Below, one piece after another: positions 54,044-64,000 of a DNA stretch of 64,000 nt; within the stretch, counting starts at the first letter, position 1, and the number at the start of each line of letters is the position of its first letter. The DNA lies in the NCBI GenBank assembly GCA_014843695.1, contig CM026404.1, forward strand, positions 81,451,541 through 81,515,540, given 5' to 3'. The stretch is from Archivesica marissinica. Its lineage: Eukaryota > Mollusca > Bivalvia > Venerida > Vesicomyidae. Under the pieces are notes generated by a model. It ran no database searches. It was not told the origin of the DNA and was given only the letters and a program-made list of their open reading frames with translations. The position numbers and the translations under genes are program-made.

Positions 54044-54637
54044 AGCAGCATTACATCGTATGAAATAACAGATATTTGAAAAATTCAATTTTTACGTATG
54101 GGTAGCAATGCTGCTACGCATTATAACATTATACTTTGTATGCTTATGTTCATTTGATAAACAGTGTTTTTTGCGATAAAACAAACTCGAAACCGAAAGT
54201 AGGACTTTCCGAGTCGATCGGTCACACACTTGTTTACAACCGGAACGCATCGCCCGCACTTGTTTACATTCGGAATGCATCATCCCCATTTGTCCCATGT
54301 TGTCTTTTTTAATTAAATTACTTGATATGTTGATTCTGTTAGCTAAGTGTTTTAGGGACATTTCTACATCCCCGCGAGGGGTTCGACATTAGAGGAAGAT
54401 AGATATATAGTCTTTCATGTTCAAAATATAATGTTGTTTTCTACACCCTCTGTTGTTTCACGCATGCGCGATGTGCGTGTTTACATTTCGTGTGTTGACC
54501 AACAAATTCGCGTATACGACGGTTTAAATTTATTGGAATATTATCGTTTCTGAGCGACTATTTCGATTTTTGTAAACACACACATATTAGTATTTATATT
54601 CTACCCAAAACATCCTTTATTACGATGTAATGCTGCT
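54044..54637. mobile_element. TTAA-type inverted-repeat transposon, 594 bp, inserted in a LINE fragment
   Basis: Perfect 17 bp inverted ends, agcagcattacatcgta and tacgatgtaatgctgct, with TTAA at 54040-54043 and 54638-54641. TTAA duplication is used by piggyBac and Kolobok elements; the ends here do not start with CCC, unlike 32576. There is no transposase frame. Inside, a phrase acttgtttaca plus cggaa is duplicated near 54227-54290. Confidence 0.85.
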
Positions 54638-54739
54638 TTAAACCATAGGAACTCCATACTGAATGTTTTATCTTCTTAATTATACAAATATAACACCAAC
54701 TTTAATCTTAATTAGAATACAGTAGCAATACGGCAGCTT

Positions 54740-55030
54740 GTGTATTTTATGTTTATTTATCGTTGTTACCGGTTGCCCATTTGAGCGCCGTCTCCTGACG
54801 AGATTAGTCATTTTAGATGTTTAGAGGATAATGCAATGATACAGATAGAGACCCATTCCAGAGTCTCCTCTGGTTCTTTTACGTGCACGGTGTAAAGCAC
54901 CGACATGAGACCTCGGTTTAAAGTCTCATCTGAAAGACTGTTAATTTTATTATGGTCAGACGGGGGATCGAACCTGCGATCCCTGGATTATTAGTCCAGG
55001 GTGTTATCACTGGACTACAGATCCGTCTGT
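54740..55030 (-). mobile_element. SINE A, copy 15, full length
   Basis: Flanked by acggcagctt and acgacagctt, nine of ten matching. The anticodon region is altered (ggattattagtccagg on the plus strand). Confidence 0.9.
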
Positions 55031-55039
55031 TACGACAGC

Positions 55040-55143
55040 TTTATTGATCACTTGTTTATTTGTATATAATTGTATGCATATATTATGAATATGTACTTAT
55101 GCATTCATCATGTATAAACTTATGTTCTGTTCTGTTCTGCAAG
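55040..55143 (+). repeat. Retroposon tail with (GTTCT)n
   Basis: Ends aaacttatgttctgttctg plus ttctgc. The phrase matches 19800-19830. It looks like a LINE 3' end with a pentamer tail. Confidence 0.5.
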
Positions 55144-55417
55144 TAAGGAATGTTTTCTTCTTCAAAGGTTCTATATATCCCACCATGTAAAACAACCGAC
55201 AACCTGTTGCGAACCAGCTTTGTGCACCACGTGAAAACATAAGGTGTCTATGATGCGATTCGAAAATCCAGCAGTTCGATTCTTGTGAGTTCAAGGCACC
55301 GACCTTGGCCTTGCTTGCCTGCTCGACCACAATGGGTTCTGTAATGGAATACATTATTAATTGATAATGTACACTTATTATTGTGTTGGGAAAATGTAAT
55401 AAAAGGCATACAACAAT

Positions 55418-55620
55418 TGTGTCGTGGCCTAGTGGTTACGGTCCTTATCCCTCACCACTGTATGTTCGAGTCCCCAATGGGACGTCTAATTCACATGCGA
55501 GGAAATAATTCAGCTGGGCTGCGGATGATTGGTCATTCTACTCGTGTGCTCGTCCATGCCCGATCTACTGCTCGTTGGGGTTACACGGTTGCCATATGGC
55601 CGGAGTTGTTTCTGCGACTT
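55418..55620 (+). mobile_element. SINE E, copy 6
   Basis: Head gtcgtggcctagtggttacg, B-box region tatgttcgagtcccc, body with cgaggaaataattcagctg and tcgtccatgcccgatctac. The tail is diverged. Confidence 0.72.
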
Positions 55621-55689
55621 TATTGTTTAAACCAATCATTTAAAATCTTATTCTGCAAATCACAGTTGTTATTATGTTGCACGAAGCGG

Positions 55690-55805
55690 GTGATTTATTC
55701 GCTATATAATGGCTCTGATTTATGAGCATGGTGCACGGAACCACCGTATCCAGTAAACAATACTGTTGTGTCAAATAGTGACTAGAGACGTAACAATACA
55801 CGCTT
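55690..55805 (+). repeat. Family P dispersed repeat, copy 2
   Basis: Aligns with 30730-30865 (ctatataatggctct, ccagtaaacaat, gttgtgtcaa). Confidence 0.5.
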
Positions 55806-55889
55806 ACACGTACATACAGCATCCTTCGTTGAAATATGATTTGTCAGTTTGCATTCGTCTATATTCTCTTCATTACCAGGTGCTATGTT

Positions 55890-56180
55890 CTCCAATCGTG
55901 TGTGTTTTACATTTATGTATCGTCGCTACCGGTTGCACATATGAGCGACGCCTCCTGAAGAGATTAGTCATTTTATATTTTTGGAGGATAGTGCAAAGAT
56001 ACAGACAGAGACCCATTCCAGAGTCTCCTCTGGTTCTTTTACGTGCACGGTATAAAGCACCAACACGAGACCTCGGTTTAAAGTCCCATCTGAAAGACTG
56101 TTAATTTTATACGAGTCAGACGGGTGATCGAACCTGCGATCCCTGGATTACCAGTCCACCGTATTACCACTGGACTACAG
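55890..56180 (-). mobile_element. SINE A, copy 16, slightly truncated
   Basis: Standard order, but stops at ctggactacag and lacks the last ten or so head bases. Confidence 0.9.
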
Positions 56181-56188
56181 TATGAACA

Positions 56189-56281
56189 ACGGAAGTTATT
56201 GTCTTCAAAAAACCAGAACAATAGACCCGGTCTAGGCTAATATTGTCTATTGTTTTGATTCTAGAAGACAATGGCTTCCGT
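56189..56281. repeat. Imperfect hairpin, 37-38 bp arms
   Basis: 56189-56226 pairs with 56245-56281: acggaag/cttccgt, attgtcttc/gaagacaat and acaatagac/gtctattgt are matched. The loop is 18 bases. Confidence 0.75.
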
Positions 56282-56289
56282 GTTTTTAT

Positions 56290-56800
56290 ACTGCTGATAA
56301 CATACTTGATTAAACCTTGAGAAAGGTGGGTTTATCCTACCGACATCTCGGTACAACTGTGTTAAAGTGTATTGTATATATAGACATTGTATTGATTGTG
56401 AACGTCTTGCTCTTGCACCGTACACTAATTATGTCGTCCACTATGACACGTTTCGGCTAAATGAGGTAAAGTGTACGCTTCTGATAGTCAACGTCTACTT
56501 GCATTGAACAAAGTTGCAATGGTTATGGTACAATTAAATACAATTACAACGAGACAGATCGACACAGACACTAAATCATATGCACAGGAGGTCAATCCAT
56601 TATGCTTTGTGATAATTACATTAATACCAGTCCTTGGAAAAGTCCCAGACAACAGGCTTAAGGAAGTGGCTGAAAGATTTGCCAATTATGTAGAAACAGC
56701 AATTTGCCGGTAACTGGGAAATCTGTAACAACACTAATCTGCGCACGATCCTAACATTTAAAATACCAAGGGGAAAAGAATTGACTAACGATAAATACGT
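56290..56800. other. No confirmed gene
   Basis: An 80-codon plus-strand frame at 56471-56713 has a balanced composition but starts at GTG and has only a weak acceptor upstream. I do not call it a gene. Confidence 0.25.
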
Positions 56801-56802
56801 TT

Positions 56803-57041
56803 AGTTTAAGCTTTATTTATTTTACAACGATTGCGAAGCAAGTTCTAACAACTTATATTAATCACTCTCATTGGCGCGGATGAAAGCGTATATGTGGTCA
56901 TTCGTGTGGGAGGAAACGGGAGTATCCGGAGAAAACCCATCGACCGCCGTACCATCTCACATACTTCCGTGTCCGAGGATCGAACCCGGGTTGTATTGGT
57001 GAGAAGCGAGCGCGCTAACCACTGCGTTAATCGGACAGCCT
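56803..57041 (-). mobile_element. SINE D, copy 4, full length
   Basis: Flanked by gataaatacgttt (56790-56802) and gatgaatacgttt (57042-57054). The head, including gttaatcggacagcc on the plus strand, is complete. The body has a deletion near 56940. Confidence 0.92.
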
Positions 57042-57180
57042 GATGAATACGTTTCAAACAAACAGCAAGCAAATGGATACTAACAATAGATATGGTTAAC
57101 AATTACGAAACATTCCAGTCATAAATCAAACTGGATAAGCCCCACATCATGAATATACACCGGGAGTACAACAATATTAC

Positions 57181-57448
57181 GGCCGCCTTCGTGGTCGAGT
57201 GGTTAAGGTCGCTGACTTGTATACCACTGTAACCTATCATCACTGATGGTCACGGGTTGGAGCCCCGCTCAGGCCGTGTCTCATTTATATGAAAATGTTG
57301 ACAGTTTCTTACGGAGGTTGGGGCACCCAAGTACTGGTTAACCGCTGGAGCCTGCCCAGGAAAGGTGTTGTTAGGTAAACTGCCCGCCGGCGATATAGCC
57401 CGAAATGGTGCTGATGCAGGCGTAAAACCCGAAATATAAATATAACAT
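57181..57448 (+). mobile_element. SINE B, copy 9, long tail, full length
   Basis: Head from gccgccttcgtggtcgag, body and long tail to acccgaaatataaat. Confidence 0.92.
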
Positions 57449-57851
57449 AACAACTATATTAATGTAATAGCGCAGTTTCAACCGACGACACAATAACAAT
57501 CAAAACGAATGGGCCATCTCCACACAAAAGTTCGAATATCTTATCTCTAACCAGTCCAGACTTAAGCACACCAATAATATGTAATAAACTTGGATATATC
57601 ATAATAATGACATCGTAGTTTAATCTAAGACACACTTTATGGAACCCAATAAATGAGTTCCGCCGATGTGACATTGCGGTTTGGGACTTAAAATGATGTC
57701 CAACATGAAGATGACCTTAAATAAATGTCGGTCTCATCAGTAGACTGGAAGATGGGCAATCACACAGTGGTGCTGCCTTACATACGTCCTTAGCCACTTC
57801 ACACATCCATTCAAGGCTGAACTTAAGACTAAGACAAGAACAAGCCAATAG
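57449..57851. other. No feature recognised
   Basis: Sequence before the 76 bp array with no supported feature. Confidence 0.3.
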
Positions 57852-58158
57852 AGAAAATCTACGAAAGTGCTAGCAGCAATGAGGGATATAGCCCAGAATT
57901 TAATACGAGGGAAACATTGCTAGACTAGATTAGAACTATGAATGTGCTAGGATCAATGAGGGAAGTAGCCCCGAATTCATTACTTGGAAACAAAACCAGA
58001 ATAGCTAAGAACTATGAAAATGCTAGCAGATTGAGGGATATTTCCCAGAATTCAATACGAGGGAAACATTGCTAGACTAGATAAGAACTATGAAAATGCT
58101 AGCAGATTCAGGGATATAGCCCAGAATTCAATAGGAGGAAAACAATGCTAGAAACGTT
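57852..58158. repeat. 76 bp tandem repeat, about four diverged copies
   Basis: gctagcag-type phrases occur at 57869, 57945, 58022 and 58098. Units share gagggatatagcccagaatt and gaaacattgctagactag. The second unit is the most diverged. Confidence 0.85.
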
Positions 58159-58159
58159 G

Positions 58160-58489
58160 CAGATCACTCACATATCCCATTCACTACAGATTTTGCAATG
58201 CGCACATTGGCACTATCACGAAAACATGCAAAAATGACGCTCCATAGAAAACAAATATAAGCTACTCCACTTATTCCACCAATAATTGGAAAACATGCCC
58301 ATCTCTATATCCATGGAGTGAATGTATCATCATTTCTCTACACAAAGATAAAACAGACCCAATCTGTTAGAGACGTATTTCATTAACATCCATGTTTACT
58401 AATCTTATGCAAAAAATGATAAAAATTTTAATAATATTATTTCAATATTTATTATTACTAGTATTCTATGTATATACATAGAGCAAACA
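58160..58489. other. No feature recognised
   Basis: AT-rich sequence between an array and a SINE. Confidence 0.3.
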
Positions 58490-58710
58490 CAGACGGATAC
58501 GTAGTTCAGTTGTTAACACGCTGGACTGGGAATCCAGGAATAGTAGATTCGATCCCCTATCTGACCATAAAACAAATAACAGTCTTTCAGATGGGACTTT
58601 AAACCGTGGTATCGTGTCGGTGCTTTACACCATGTACGTGGACAATCCAGAGGAGATTCTGAAATGGGTATATGTCTGTATCATTGCACTATCCTCCATA
58701 AAACGTAACT
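58490..58710 (+). mobile_element. SINE A, copy 17, diverged, tail deleted
   Basis: Head acagacggatacgtagttc with many substitutions, B box gattcgatccc. After cactatcctcc it jumps to ataaaacgtaac, so most of the conserved tail stem-loop is gone. Confidence 0.82.
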
Positions 58711-59097
58711 CTCATACTCAATGTTATCACCGAATTGACATTTGTGATCGTCAACATTTAAGTTTTCGTATATTCGTATAAACCCGTCTCTATGCTAATC
58801 GAGGCAATTCCATATCGACCACACACTGAACACCTCCGTAGCACTTTAAAGCCGACACAGCATCGAATACGATCAAATGTGGAATTGTGGTCTATTAAAA
58901 TACCTGACAATGTTAACATTGGAGACAGACTACTTACATTCTATATTACAGAAAATGAAAGTCAACCTTATATTCCTATTAAAACTGATGACCACAATTT
59001 CCATAGATATTCCTATTACATCATCGTATTCGTTATACAATCAGTATTACGCAGGTTGTGCAGTAATGAACTCCATACTATTAGTATTATATTTTAT

Positions 59098-59330
59098 AGT
59101 TTATACACATTTATTTTAGCTCGATTGCGAAACAAGTTCCTTGAACTTATATTAATCACTCTCGAGACCTCATTCCAGATGGAATCCATCACCACGAGGG
59201 AGAGAGAAGAGGCAACGTGGAATTTAAATGCATTGCCTAAAGGCACAATCGTAACCATGCTCCAGCGGGGCTCGAACTCCGGACGTTTCGCACCTGAAGC
59301 GAACGCGCATCCACTGCGCTATCACGACTT
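59098..59330 (-). mobile_element. SINE C, copy 10, full length
   Basis: Tail, body and head are all present, ending gctatcacgactta. A tagtattat phrase lies on both sides and may be the target duplication. The 196 aa frame at 58792-59382 runs into it and is probably chance. Confidence 0.88.
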
Positions 59331-59339
59331 ACTAGTATT

Positions 59340-60145
59340 ATTAATGTACTTGAATGTTGAAACATATATAATCATCATTTGACTGAGTTATTCATTTTTT
59401 AATTCGTCTCTCCTCGTAACTCCGTTTCTCCGTAGCAAATCATAACAATGACATTAATTTGCGTATATCACTTTTAGCAATTTATTAATATTACCCGCAT
59501 ATAAAACGACACACGTGCACCTTTTTTTAATATGAATTTTAATTGTCATCTTATCCATACTCGATCTATTCGAGTTTCACATACAATTATTTATTTAAAG
59601 TTGTTTAGGCTTTTCAACACGAGGTATATAAGAGCAGATGTGTTTTTAATTCGACTTACGTTTTATATTGTATTGCCGTTAATGTTGTATAATAAATAAA
59701 CTAGGTTATATGCAATAATGTATTTAGCGCAATCTGCCTCGAGTGACCACAACTGTTATTAGAAGAATGTTTAGTACAGTACAAATACACATGAACGTGT
59801 TTCGTTTGCCAAATCAAACTCATTAGCAACATAGTTCACGTCCATGTTGTCAGTGACGTGTCTGTGTACATCACATGAGTGAGACGTGACTGTCATGTTG
59901 GCGCTCAGGTAACTTTTACTCAACTCGATGGAGAGCCGAAAACGAGCGGTCACTATTTGCGTTCCTGACTGACATAACTAGACTAAGTTTAAGCAGAGTG
60001 GAAACCTTTTGAAACAATAGTGGCATGGTTCTAACCACACTAACAATGCATTTCAATGTAGTGACACTGATGTTAGTGTTCTATATAAACAGTGTTTCTA
60101 GCTAGATAGACAGTCATAACGTCTCCCTATCTGACTGATAGAAGT
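59340..60145. other. No feature recognised
   Basis: AT-rich sequence. Short tandem phrases only. Confidence 0.3.
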
Positions 60146-60149
60146 TCAC

Positions 60150-60560
60150 GGGAAGGGCCGTAACTAATGTTGCTAGAACTTGTGGCCCAACTCGTTTGCC
60201 TTTATTTAATTTGTCATGTTTTTTACTATTATTGTTATTATAGTTCGGGTTTTACGCCTGCCTCAGCACCATTTCGGGCTATATCGCCGGCGGGCAGTTT
60301 ACTTAACAACACCTTTCCTGGGCAGGCTCCATCGGTTACCCAGTACTTGGGTGCACCAACCTCCGTAAGAAACTGCCAACTTTTTCATATAAATGAGACA
60401 CGGCCTGAGCGGGGCTCGAACCCATCAGAGATGATAGGTTACAGTGGTATACAAGTCAGCGACCTTAACCACTCGACCACGGAGGCGGACTTGTCATGTT
60501 TGTATTCGCATGTATATATGTAAAACGAATCGAGCAATAAAATATGATTAAACTAAGATA
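60150..60560 (+). repeat. Family G repeat, copy 4, split by SINE B
   Basis: The core gggaagggccgtaactaatg with gttgctagaacttgtggccc runs to 60221, then resumes at 60491 through attcgcatg and ends gcaataaaatatgattaaac. This is the most complete copy and shows G ending in a poly(A)-signal-like tail. Confidence 0.78.
60222..60490 (-). mobile_element. SINE B, copy 10, long tail, nested in family G
   Basis: Flanked by an 11 bp duplication, ttgtcatgttt, at 60211-60221 and 60491-60501. The tail carries extra attatt-like repeats at its end. Part of the head B-box region is deleted. Confidence 0.92.
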
Positions 60561-60889
60561 GAAGTCCACGATGTGGTTCATATCTTTCACGTAACTTTAA
60601 TCACCAATGACGCACTTTAGAAACGTATTGTCAAGCTGACGGTATATCTTGTAGCCTGTTTGATCACAATGTTCAGTGGTGCTGGTTATGGCCAAATCGA
60701 GAGATGCAATGTTCTTGTGACGATACACACATTTTACTGATGCTGTGTATTCACACGGGGCGCTGCCTGTCTCGAACATTTGCGGAATATTTCGTCGGCG
60801 CTGTAGTGACAGTTCGTCGACAACATATGTGTCGTCAGTTCCCAAACCTCTGGCAATTATACTAGAACGCCATCTTAACATGGAGGTGG

Positions 60890-61107
60890 CTGCTCGCTTC
60901 TCACCAATGCGACCCGGGTTCGATCCTCGGACAGGGAAGTATGTGAGATGATACGATGGTCGCCAGATCGGACAGGTTTGTTTTCTCCGGGTACTCCGGT
61001 TTCCTCCCACAGGAATGACCAAATAAACACTTTCATCCGAGCCAACGGGAGTGATTAATATAAGGTGTTAGAACTTGCTTCGCAATCGTTGTAAAATAAA
61101 TAAAGTA
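60890..61107 (+). mobile_element. SINE D, copy 5, head truncated
   Basis: Begins in the anticodon region (gctcgcttctcaccaatgc), then cccgggttcgatcctcgg, body and C/D-type tail. Confidence 0.88.
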
Positions 61108-61161
61108 TAACATGGAGGTGCGTAATTATCCGCCATACTGTTATCATTAATTACATTCTTA

Positions 61162-62161
61162 NNNNNNNNNNNNNNNNNNNNNNNNNNNNNNNNNNNNNNN
61201 NNNNNNNNNNNNNNNNNNNNNNNNNNNNNNNNNNNNNNNNNNNNNNNNNNNNNNNNNNNNNNNNNNNNNNNNNNNNNNNNNNNNNNNNNNNNNNNNNNNN
61301 NNNNNNNNNNNNNNNNNNNNNNNNNNNNNNNNNNNNNNNNNNNNNNNNNNNNNNNNNNNNNNNNNNNNNNNNNNNNNNNNNNNNNNNNNNNNNNNNNNNN
61401 NNNNNNNNNNNNNNNNNNNNNNNNNNNNNNNNNNNNNNNNNNNNNNNNNNNNNNNNNNNNNNNNNNNNNNNNNNNNNNNNNNNNNNNNNNNNNNNNNNNN
61501 NNNNNNNNNNNNNNNNNNNNNNNNNNNNNNNNNNNNNNNNNNNNNNNNNNNNNNNNNNNNNNNNNNNNNNNNNNNNNNNNNNNNNNNNNNNNNNNNNNNN
61601 NNNNNNNNNNNNNNNNNNNNNNNNNNNNNNNNNNNNNNNNNNNNNNNNNNNNNNNNNNNNNNNNNNNNNNNNNNNNNNNNNNNNNNNNNNNNNNNNNNNN
61701 NNNNNNNNNNNNNNNNNNNNNNNNNNNNNNNNNNNNNNNNNNNNNNNNNNNNNNNNNNNNNNNNNNNNNNNNNNNNNNNNNNNNNNNNNNNNNNNNNNNN
61801 NNNNNNNNNNNNNNNNNNNNNNNNNNNNNNNNNNNNNNNNNNNNNNNNNNNNNNNNNNNNNNNNNNNNNNNNNNNNNNNNNNNNNNNNNNNNNNNNNNNN
61901 NNNNNNNNNNNNNNNNNNNNNNNNNNNNNNNNNNNNNNNNNNNNNNNNNNNNNNNNNNNNNNNNNNNNNNNNNNNNNNNNNNNNNNNNNNNNNNNNNNNN
62001 NNNNNNNNNNNNNNNNNNNNNNNNNNNNNNNNNNNNNNNNNNNNNNNNNNNNNNNNNNNNNNNNNNNNNNNNNNNNNNNNNNNNNNNNNNNNNNNNNNNN
62101 NNNNNNNNNNNNNNNNNNNNNNNNNNNNNNNNNNNNNNNNNNNNNNNNNNNNNNNNNNNNN
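61162..62161. other. Assembly gap, 1000 N
   Basis: Exactly 1000 undetermined bases, a placeholder length. The right side is inside the 59 bp satellite and the left side is unique sequence, so the missing bases probably include more satellite. Confidence 0.98.
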
Positions 62162-64000
62162 TATGTACATAGGAAAGATGTAACCATACAAGTAGATTTC
62201 TTTCTCCTCAATCCTCATGTATGTACATAGGAAAGATGTAACCATACAAGTAGTTTGCTTTCCCCTACATGTATATACATAGGAAAGATGTAACAATACA
62301 AGTAGATTGCTTTCTCCTCAATCCTACATGTATGTACATAGGAAAGATGTAACCATACAAGTAGGTTGCTTTCTCTTCAATCCTACATATATGTACATAG
62401 GAAAAATGTAACCATACAAGCTGGTTGCTTTCTCCTAAATCCTACATGTATGTACATAGGAAAGATGTATCCATACAAGTAGATTGCTTTCTCCTCAATC
62501 CTACATGTATGTACATAGGAAAGATGTAACCATACATGTAGATTGCTTTCTCCTCAATCCTACATGTATGTACATAGGAAAGATGTAACCATACAAGTAG
62601 ACTGCTTTCTCCTCAATCCTACATGTATGTACATAGGAAAGATGTAACCATTCAAGCAGGTTGCTTTCTCCTCAATCCTACATGTATGTACATAGGAAAG
62701 ATGTAACCATACACGCAGGTTGATTTCTCCTCAATCATACATGTATGTACATAGGAAAGATGTAACCATACAAGCAGGTTGCTTTCTCCTCAATCCTACA
62801 TGTATGTACATAGGAAAGATGTAACCATACAAGCATGTTGCTTTCTCCTCAATCCTACATGTATGTACATAGGAAAGATGTAACCATACAAGTAGCTTTC
62901 TTTCTCCTCAATCCCATGTATTGTACATAGGAAAGATGTAACCATACAAGTAGTTTGCTTTGCCCTACATGTATATACATAGGAAAGATGTAACCATACA
63001 AGTAGATTGCTTTCTCCTCAGTCCTACATGTATGTACATAGGAAAGATGTAACCATACAAGTAGATTGCTTTCTCCTTAATCCTACATGTATGTACATAG
63101 GAAAGATGTAACCATACAAGTAGATTGCCTTCTCCTCAATTCTACATATATGTACATAGGAAAGATGTAACCATACAAGTAGATTGCTTTCTCCTCAATC
63201 CTACATGTATGTACATAGGAAAGATGTAACCATACAAGTAGATTGCTTTCTCCTCAATCCTACATGTATGTACATAGGAAAGATGTAACCATACAAGTAG
63301 GTTGCTTTCTCCTCAATCCTACATGTATGTACATAGGAAAGATGTAACCATACATGTAGATTGCTTTCTCCTCAATCCTACATGTATGTACATAGGAAAG
63401 ATGTAACCATACAAGCAGGTTGCTTTCTCCTCAATCCTACATGTATGTACATAGGAAAGATGTAACCATACACCCAGGTTGCTTTCTCCTCAATCCTACA
63501 TGTATGTACATAGGAAAGATGTAACCATACAAATAGATTGCTTTCTCCTCAATCCTACATGTATGTACATAGGAAAGATGTAACCATACAAGCAGGTTGC
63601 TTTCTCCTCAATCCTACATGTATGTACATAGGAAAGATGTAACCATACAAGTATGTTGCTTTCTCCTCAATCCTACATGTATGTACATAGGAAAGATGTA
63701 ACCATACAAGCAGATTGCTTTCTCCTCAATCCTACATGTATGTACATAGGAAAGATGTAACCATACACGCAGGTTGCTTTCTCCTCAATCCTACACGTAT
63801 GTACATAGGAAAGATGTAACCATACAAGTAGATTGCTTTCTCCTCAATCCTACATGTATGTACATAGGAAAGATGTAACCATACACACAGGTAGCTTTCT
63901 CCTCAATCCTACATGTATGTACATAGGAAAGATGTAACCATACAAGTAGATTGCATTCTCATCAATCCTACATGTATCTACATAGGAAAGATGTAACCAT
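62162..64000. repeat. 59 bp satellite array, at least 31 copies, open at both ends
   Basis: The unit contains ttgctttctcctcaatcc, tacatgtatgtacatagg and aaagatgtaaccataca. The period is 59 (62761 to 62820). Linker variants (tagat, caggt, taggt, catgt) distinguish monomers. Two short monomers (tagtttgctttcccctac type) lie exactly 700 bases apart. The array runs into the gap on the left and off the window on the right. Confidence 0.96.

Noticed and set aside
56471..56713. Possible terminal exon of 80 codons
   Set aside because: It begins at GTG, has a weak acceptor and no recognisable domain. Composition alone is not enough.
58792..59382. 196 codon plus-strand frame
   Set aside because: Its second half is SINE C in reverse and the first half has no domain or conserved motif.
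61151..62296. Two minus-strand frames of 350-381 codons
   Set aside because: Almost entirely undetermined bases of the assembly gap.
62162..64000. CRISPR-like regular repeats
   Set aside because: Adjacent 59 bp monomers with only small linker variants; this is a satellite.

Overview
The window looks like repeat-dense, AT-rich DNA from an animal nuclear genome, most likely a marine invertebrate. A mollusc or another lophotrochozoan is my inference from the mix of tRNA-headed SINEs, a jockey/CR1-like LINE, TTAA-type transposons and many minisatellites. There is no operon structure, no bacterial gene and no CRISPR. I found no intact free-standing tRNA or rRNA gene; every tRNA-like sequence sits at the head of a SINE. 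The window is best read as intergenic or intronic DNA with at most two host exons.

Coding content is small. The one convincing long reading frame is the reverse transcriptase half of a 5'-truncated LINE (24016-25995, +), from the palm domain through a C-terminal CCHC zinc motif. A second, broken LINE C-terminus lies at 53827-54043 and is cut by a TTAA-type inverted-repeat transposon (54044-54637). Two possible host exons on the plus strand (6575-6792 and 8208-8299) have good splice sites and compatible phases. I could not name their protein.

Dispersed repeats. At least six SINE families recur, here called A to F. A has a Thr-like (GGT) head, B has a long class II-like head, C has a head with CAG in the anticodon position, D has a Glu(CTC)-like head, E resembles B in its first part but has a different body, and F is rarer. 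A and one form of B share a 3' tail with a stem-loop. C and D share another tail. B occurs with two different tails. Other dispersed families are labelled G to P. Several inverted-repeat (MITE-like) elements are present, including a TTAA-flanked piggyBac-like one at 32576-32813. Many insertions keep clear target-site duplications, and several are nested (C in E, B in C, B in G, a G-bearing element in A, C in a duplicated segment).

Tandem arrays, left to right: 23 bp (1028-1142), 90 bp (1230-1497), about 30 bp (2060-2618), 57 bp (7403-7735), 67 bp (10338-10810), 35 bp (13346-13524), 36 bp (21625-22836), 19/23 bp (32125-32485), 51 bp (38043-38945), 27 bp (41909-42727), 75 bp (43304-44600), 17 bp (45866-46340), 76 bp (57852-58158) and 59 bp (62162-64000, to the window end and beside a 1000-base gap). 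Long open frames in these arrays arise because no stop falls in the monomer, and I do not treat them as genes.

The most interesting result is that several arrays were made from pieces of dispersed repeats. The 67 bp array is an amplified body segment of SINE E. The 75 bp array is an amplified body segment of SINE C. A SINE C copy at 39463 has an expanded A-box region. The 23 bp array comes from the edge of a dispersed repeat. The 59 bp satellite at the window end matches a single 39-base stretch at 43198-43236, just beside the SINE C-derived array. Together this suggests that SINEs here act as seeds for minisatellites and satellites.
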